A stretch of DNA of 35,165 bases from NCBI GenBank assembly GCA_050303335.1, contig JBNLBN010000013.1:1-35165 (forward strand). Direction: 5' to 3'. The notes below the pieces were generated by a model, which worked only from the letters and a program-made list of their open reading frames with translations, was not told the origin of the DNA and ran no database searches. Below are positions 32,397 to 35,165 of this stretch, one piece after another (within the stretch, counting starts at the first letter, position 1; each line of letters begins with the position of its first letter). This stretch comes from Bilamarchaeum sp050303335. Lineage in GTDB: Archaea > Micrarchaeota > Micrarchaeia > Anstonellales > Bilamarchaeaceae. The translations under genes and the position numbers were made by a program.

Positions 32397-32430
32397 CCCA
32401 TAACCACCTGGAAAGCATTTCAAAGGTCAT
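32389..32430 (-). CDS. Possible leader peptide of the PolB2 operon, 13 aa
   Basis: A strong GAGGTGG (32435-32441 on the minus strand) precedes an ATG at 32430 by 4 bases. The frame reads M-T-F-E-M-L-S-R-W-L-W-D-G and stops at TAG 32389-32391, just past the start (32396) of the next gene. Two Trp in 13 codons and the overlap could mean translational coupling or attenuation. It may also be chance. Confidence 0.35.
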   Translation of the reverse strand: MTFEMLSRWLWDG

Positions 32431-32461
32431 CAAACCACCTCGTAATTACTTGGAATTCCTG

Positions 32462-32470
32462 ATAATTATA
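32462..32470 (-). promoter_or_regulatory. TATA-like box of the PolB2 operon
   Basis: On the minus strand the sequence reads tataattat, about 36 bases before the leader ATG and about 70 before the first structural gene. The expected transcription start would be near 32441, just ahead of the leader Shine-Dalgarno. Confidence 0.35.
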
Positions 32471-32526
32471 GTTTGTGGAGCAGTGGATTTCCGCAGAAAT
32501 AAATAGTTTGGCAGGGATAGCCTCCC

Positions 32527-33204
32527 ATGGTTAAAGCGATACTCTTCGATCTTGACAACACCCTGATCGACTTCCTTACTTTCAAGAAGGTGACTGCCCA
32601 GGCTGCGGCAAAGGCGATGGTAAGGCAGGGCCTGCCGATCAACGAGATACAGGCATACGGGAAGATATTCTCCGTATATGACGAAAAGGGAATAGAGTAC
32701 CAGAAAACGTTCCATGACGTTATACGTCCGTTCAACCTTGACGTCAATGACGGGGAGAGGATCCAGCAGGCGGCGATAATCGCATACCTTGAAAAGAAAT
32801 TCGATGTGCTCCGGCCATATCCTTCGGTGAAGATGATCCTCAGGAAACTCAGGGAGGAATTCTCCCTTGGCATAGTTACCGATGCGCCGAGGAACAAGGC
32901 ATGGCAGCGCCTTGTGCTTACAGGCCTCGAGAAGGAATTTGACATCGTGATAACACATGACGATACGATGGAAACAAAGCCCCACCCGAGCCCGTTCTAC
33001 CTTGCATTGAAGAAACTTAACCTGCTTGCACCCGCATGCCTTTTTGTTGGAGACAATCCGGATCGCGATATCGAGGGCGCAAGGAAAGTCGGCCTCAGGA
33101 CCTGCTGGGCAAGATACGGGTCGATGAAAAAGCACTCCAATGCGGATTATGAGATCGGCAGTTTCGATGAACTGCTGGACATAGTCCAATTTATAAAAGA
33201 TTGA
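32527..33204 (+). CDS. HAD-superfamily hydrolase, 225 aa
   Basis: A soluble haloacid-dehalogenase-type phosphatase. Motif I is FDLDNTLID with nucleophile Asp8 and Asp10, motif II VTDAP, motif III the Lys in KPHPSPF, and motif IV GDNPDRDIEGA. A helical cap (about 15-95) of the C1 type sits between motifs I and II. The substrate is a small phosphorylated metabolite, not identifiable. A TATA-like aaataaatag (32497-32506) lies about 25 bases before the ATG. The ligase gene follows directly, with its promoter inside the last codons of this gene. Confidence 0.92.
   Translation: MVKAILFDLDNTLIDFLTFKKVTAQAAAKAMVRQGLPINEIQAYGKIFSVYDEKGIEYQKTFHDVIRPFNLDVNDGERIQQAAIIAYLEKKFDVLRPYPSVKMILRKLREEFSLGIVTDAPRNKAWQRLVLTGLEKEFDIVITHDDTMETKPHPSPFYLALKKLNLLAPACLFVGDNPDRDIEGARKVGLRTCWARYGSMKKHSNADYEIGSFDELLDIVQFIKD
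33190..33198 (+). promoter_or_regulatory. Internal TATA box embedded in the end of the HAD gene
   Basis: tttataaaa encodes the last Phe-Ile-Lys residues of the HAD protein and is centred about 25 bases before the ATG at 33219. It can therefore drive a separate leaderless transcript of the ligase gene. Confidence 0.45.
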
Positions 33205-33218
33205 TGCAAAATAGGGTC

Positions 33219-34517
33219 ATGGTGCTAGAGAGGGAATCTAAATACGGTCTAGAAATAGAACTGATAACTCTTGACAGTGAGGGGAAGCTCGTAAACGGCG
33301 CCCCTGACATAATAAAGGCAGCCTCAGGCAAGCGCGTTGAAACAGTAATAAGGAAGGAGATTTCAAAATCCCTTCTTGAACTCGGGGCAAAGGAGGAGCG
33401 CAGCGTCCCGGAATGTGCGGCGCAATTCATAGATGACATCGCTGACGCGATTGAAATAGCCAAGAAGGAAGGATATCATCTGCTTCCCCTTGGAACGCAT
33501 CCGGGAAGGAAGCTTCCGGAACTTGAAACATCCTCATGGTATGATGCCAAGAAGGCAGTGCTCGGGGAGAACACTTTCAAGGAAGGAAGGATCTGCGGAT
33601 TCCATTTCCATTACACCCTTCCGGAAGGGATAGTCGATTCCGAAGCGATAAAGATAGTTTCCAAATCAAATGCAAAGGACATATTCATCAACCAGTACAA
33701 TTTCCTTGCAGCAACCGATCCTGCGATCATCACGTTCTGCCAGTCAACGCCCTTCTGGATGGGAAAGAACTGGGCAAAGGACTGCCGTGTGCTCACATAC
33801 CGTGACAGGAAGGTCGTGAAGGGGGACGGGGAGATGGCCGGGATACACTATTACCTTCCGATGTTCGGAACCCTTCCGAACTTCGAGTTCACGCTTGATG
33901 ATATCCGGGTGATGGCGGACCAGAGGAAATCCGAATGGCTGAGGCTTCTGGAACAGAAGAAATTCCCGACAAACGAGATAGCATGCTACCCGACACTGAA
34001 GTTCGTCTGGGGGCCGCTGCGTGTAAACAAGATAGGAACATTCGAATACCGCGGCCCGGACATGACGCACCCTGAAATAATATTCTCCACATCCGCGCTC
34101 CTTGTCTACCTCCTCAAGCAGATAGAGGAGCAGCAGATAGATGTCAAGCCCTCCGACCTGGGAAATGAGGAGCCGTTCCTGTTCGAGGACAACGTGATCT
34201 ATGTTCCATCGCATGCCATGCTCAAGAACCTTGAATACCAGAGCATCGTGAACGGAATCGAATCAAGCGGGGTCCACAACTACTGCAAAAACCTGATAAA
34301 CCTTGCCGAGGCATTCGATGATGTACCGCAGCACATAGCAAAGGTTAAGGACATCGTTGAGGAGCAGATGACTGTTTCCGACGAGATGATCGCGATGGTA
34401 GAGAAGAACGGTTATGGGCTTGATGATGTTCCGGAGGACATGCTGAACCATCTTGCGCTCTTCCATGCTGACAAAATGGAGAAGGAACTCGACTCCCTCA
34501 AAAAACAGTTCGTTTAA
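33219..34517 (+). CDS. GCS2-family carboxylate-amine ligase (glutamate-cysteine ligase-like), 432 aa
   Basis: The N-terminal YGLEIELITLDSEGKLVNGAP and CGFHFHYTLPEG are hallmarks of the glutamate-cysteine ligase type 2 fold, which joins an amino group to a glutamate gamma-carboxyl using ATP. Other landmarks are RKEISKSLLELG, PLGTHPGR and EYRGPDMTHPE. In archaea this family includes gamma-glutamylcysteine synthetase of halophiles, but many members have unknown substrates. The start at 33219 is favoured by the TATA box 25 bases upstream; ATG 33204 and TTG 33201 are also in frame. Confidence 0.88.
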   Translation: MVLERESKYGLEIELITLDSEGKLVNGAPDIIKAASGKRVETVIRKEISKSLLELGAKEERSVPECAAQFIDDIADAIEIAKKEGYHLLPLGTHPGRKLPELETSSWYDAKKAVLGENTFKEGRICGFHFHYTLPEGIVDSEAIKIVSKSNAKDIFINQYNFLAATDPAIITFCQSTPFWMGKNWAKDCRVLTYRDRKVVKGDGEMAGIHYYLPMFGTLPNFEFTLDDIRVMADQRKSEWLRLLEQKKFPTNEIACYPTLKFVWGPLRVNKIGTFEYRGPDMTHPEIIFSTSALLVYLLKQIEEQQIDVKPSDLGNEEPFLFEDNVIYVPSHAMLKNLEYQSIVNGIESSGVHNYCKNLINLAEAFDDVPQHIAKVKDIVEEQMTVSDEMIAMVEKNGYGLDDVPEDMLNHLALFHADKMEKELDSLKKQFV

Positions 34518-34542
34518 AAAGATTTAAACACTACTTGAATCT

Positions 34543-35165
34543 ATGGCCGATATAGACAGCTTACTTATAGGTGGAGGAATATTGATTGGCGTTTTTGTTT
34601 TTCTCATCGTGATCTGGTCAATGATCGTGCGGACTTTGTTCGCCGTCATCGGAAATTCCAAGTTCTTCTTCATCCCGAAAACCCTTAAGGAGCTTTTCCT
34701 CTCGGTCTCGTTCATACTGTTCTTTTTATCGCTTTCTGTCGCGATCAGCCTGGTGGACAACACGCTCTTCGAACTTGAGTTCTTCAAGATATTCGAGATA
34801 ATAATGATATTCGCGGTTGCGAATATCGTTGTCAGGGTGGTGCTGACAGGAATAGACGTTCACAAGAGGAAAGTAAGGGACAAGTCAGGGATATACCGTT
34901 CCATCAGCCTGCTTAAGGGAACGATGGGGCTGATACTCTATCTTATTGCGGCGCTGATCGCGATACAGATACTGAGCGCGGAAGTGGGGCTGATAGTCAC
35001 CATAATCGGCCTGCTCCTGGTGGTGCTGATATTCATAGCAGGATACGACCAGATAAAGAGCGTGATGGCGGGATTGCAGCTGATATTGTCGATGTCGAGG
35101 CGCGGGTTGTGGCAGCCGAGCCCGAAGCTCTGCCATTCGGCGCCATTGCCCTTGGGCCCGAAGTA
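34543..35165 (+). CDS. Polytopic membrane protein, truncated by the window end
   Basis: From the ATG at 34543 the frame is open to the window edge (207 codons seen). It has four to five predicted membrane helices (about 8-30, 50-70, 83-103, 125-145, 150-168), followed by a segment reading DQIKSVMAGLQLILSMSRRG. The layout, with a Gly-rich last helix before a soluble domain, suggests a small mechanosensitive (MscS-like) channel, but the diagnostic beta domain is not reached. The final 20 or so residues are Pro- and Ser-rich and unlike the family. TATA-like gatttaaac lies about 20 bases upstream. Confidence 0.6.
   Translation, partial: MADIDSLLIGGGILIGVFVFLIVIWSMIVRTLFAVIGNSKFFFIPKTLKELFLSVSFILFFLSLSVAISLVDNTLFELEFFKIFEIIMIFAVANIVVRVVLTGIDVHKRKVRDKSGIYRSISLLKGTMGLILYLIAALIAIQILSAEVGLIVTIIGLLLVVLIFIAGYDQIKSVMAGLQLILSMSRRGLWQPSPKLCHSAPLPLGPK

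Noticed and set aside
32446..33189. Open frame of 247 codons antisense to the HAD gene
   Set aside because: All HAD motifs are on the plus strand; the antisense frame has no family likeness.
1..35165. CRISPR array, insertion sequence or tandem repeat
   Set aside because: No regularly spaced direct repeats, transposase-like frames or terminal inverted repeats were seen on reading.

Overview
The window looks archaeal. The reasons are a form III RuBisCO, a family B DNA polymerase of the PolB2 type next to a degenerate RecA/RadA-like ATPase, a GCS2-type ligase, and TATA-like boxes centred about 25 bases before many start codons, which suggests mostly leaderless transcripts. The few clear Shine-Dalgarno sites read GAGGTG or AAGGAG. 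A DPANN or other uncultivated euryarchaeal-grade lineage is plausible, but no rRNA, tRNA or universal marker is present to fix it. Several genes look bacterial in character (formylglycine-enzyme-like lipoprotein, dienelactone-hydrolase lipoprotein, hybrid histidine kinase, ferritin, ankyrin protein) and may have been acquired by transfer. Coding density is very high and no gene-free stretch exceeds about 155 bases. No CRISPR array, insertion sequence, tRNA or rRNA was seen.

Layout. Positions 93-5600: unknown cytosolic and lipoprotein genes, two tandem VOC-fold proteins, a two-gene unit (helix-hairpin-helix protein plus repeat-solenoid protein), an HNH-fold protein without its catalytic histidine, an Asp/Glu racemase and an ankyrin protein. 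5643-9579: two lipoproteins (dienelactone hydrolase, FGE-like), a small unknown gene, a SAM methyltransferase interrupted by an in-frame TAG, and a SAM hydroxide adenosyltransferase whose start is missing or shifted. 9618-16613: unknown genes, a Ser/Thr kinase, glutamate dehydrogenase, and a membrane glycosyltransferase with a small secreted partner. 16620-20088: a split RsmF/NSUN m5C methyltransferase (catalytic and PUA genes), an alpha/beta hydrolase, a 49-residue zinc ribbon and form III RuBisCO. 20178-26302: a helical-repeat protein and an iron-sulfur assembly locus (sufC-sufS-sufU divergent from sufB, with sufD beyond an unknown gene). A perfect 7-2-7 palindrome sits between the two suf promoters. 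26405-29917: hybrid sensor kinase, ferritin and a secreted CAP-domain protein. 29934-32430: a compact overlapping three-gene operon (small helical protein, RecA-like ATPase without a P-loop, PolB2-type polymerase lacking most of its exonuclease domain). 32527-35165: HAD phosphatase, GCS2-family ligase and a truncated membrane protein.

The most interesting unit is the PolB2 operon. It matches the archaeal PolB2/RadC-like/small-protein arrangement that has been compared with the bacterial ImuA-ImuB-DnaE2 mutasome, so it probably acts in DNA-damage tolerance. Other noteworthy patterns are convergent gene pairs whose stop codons touch or overlap (7 of 8 pairs), divergent gene pairs served by one central TATA element, and the iron-regulator-like operator in the suf locus.
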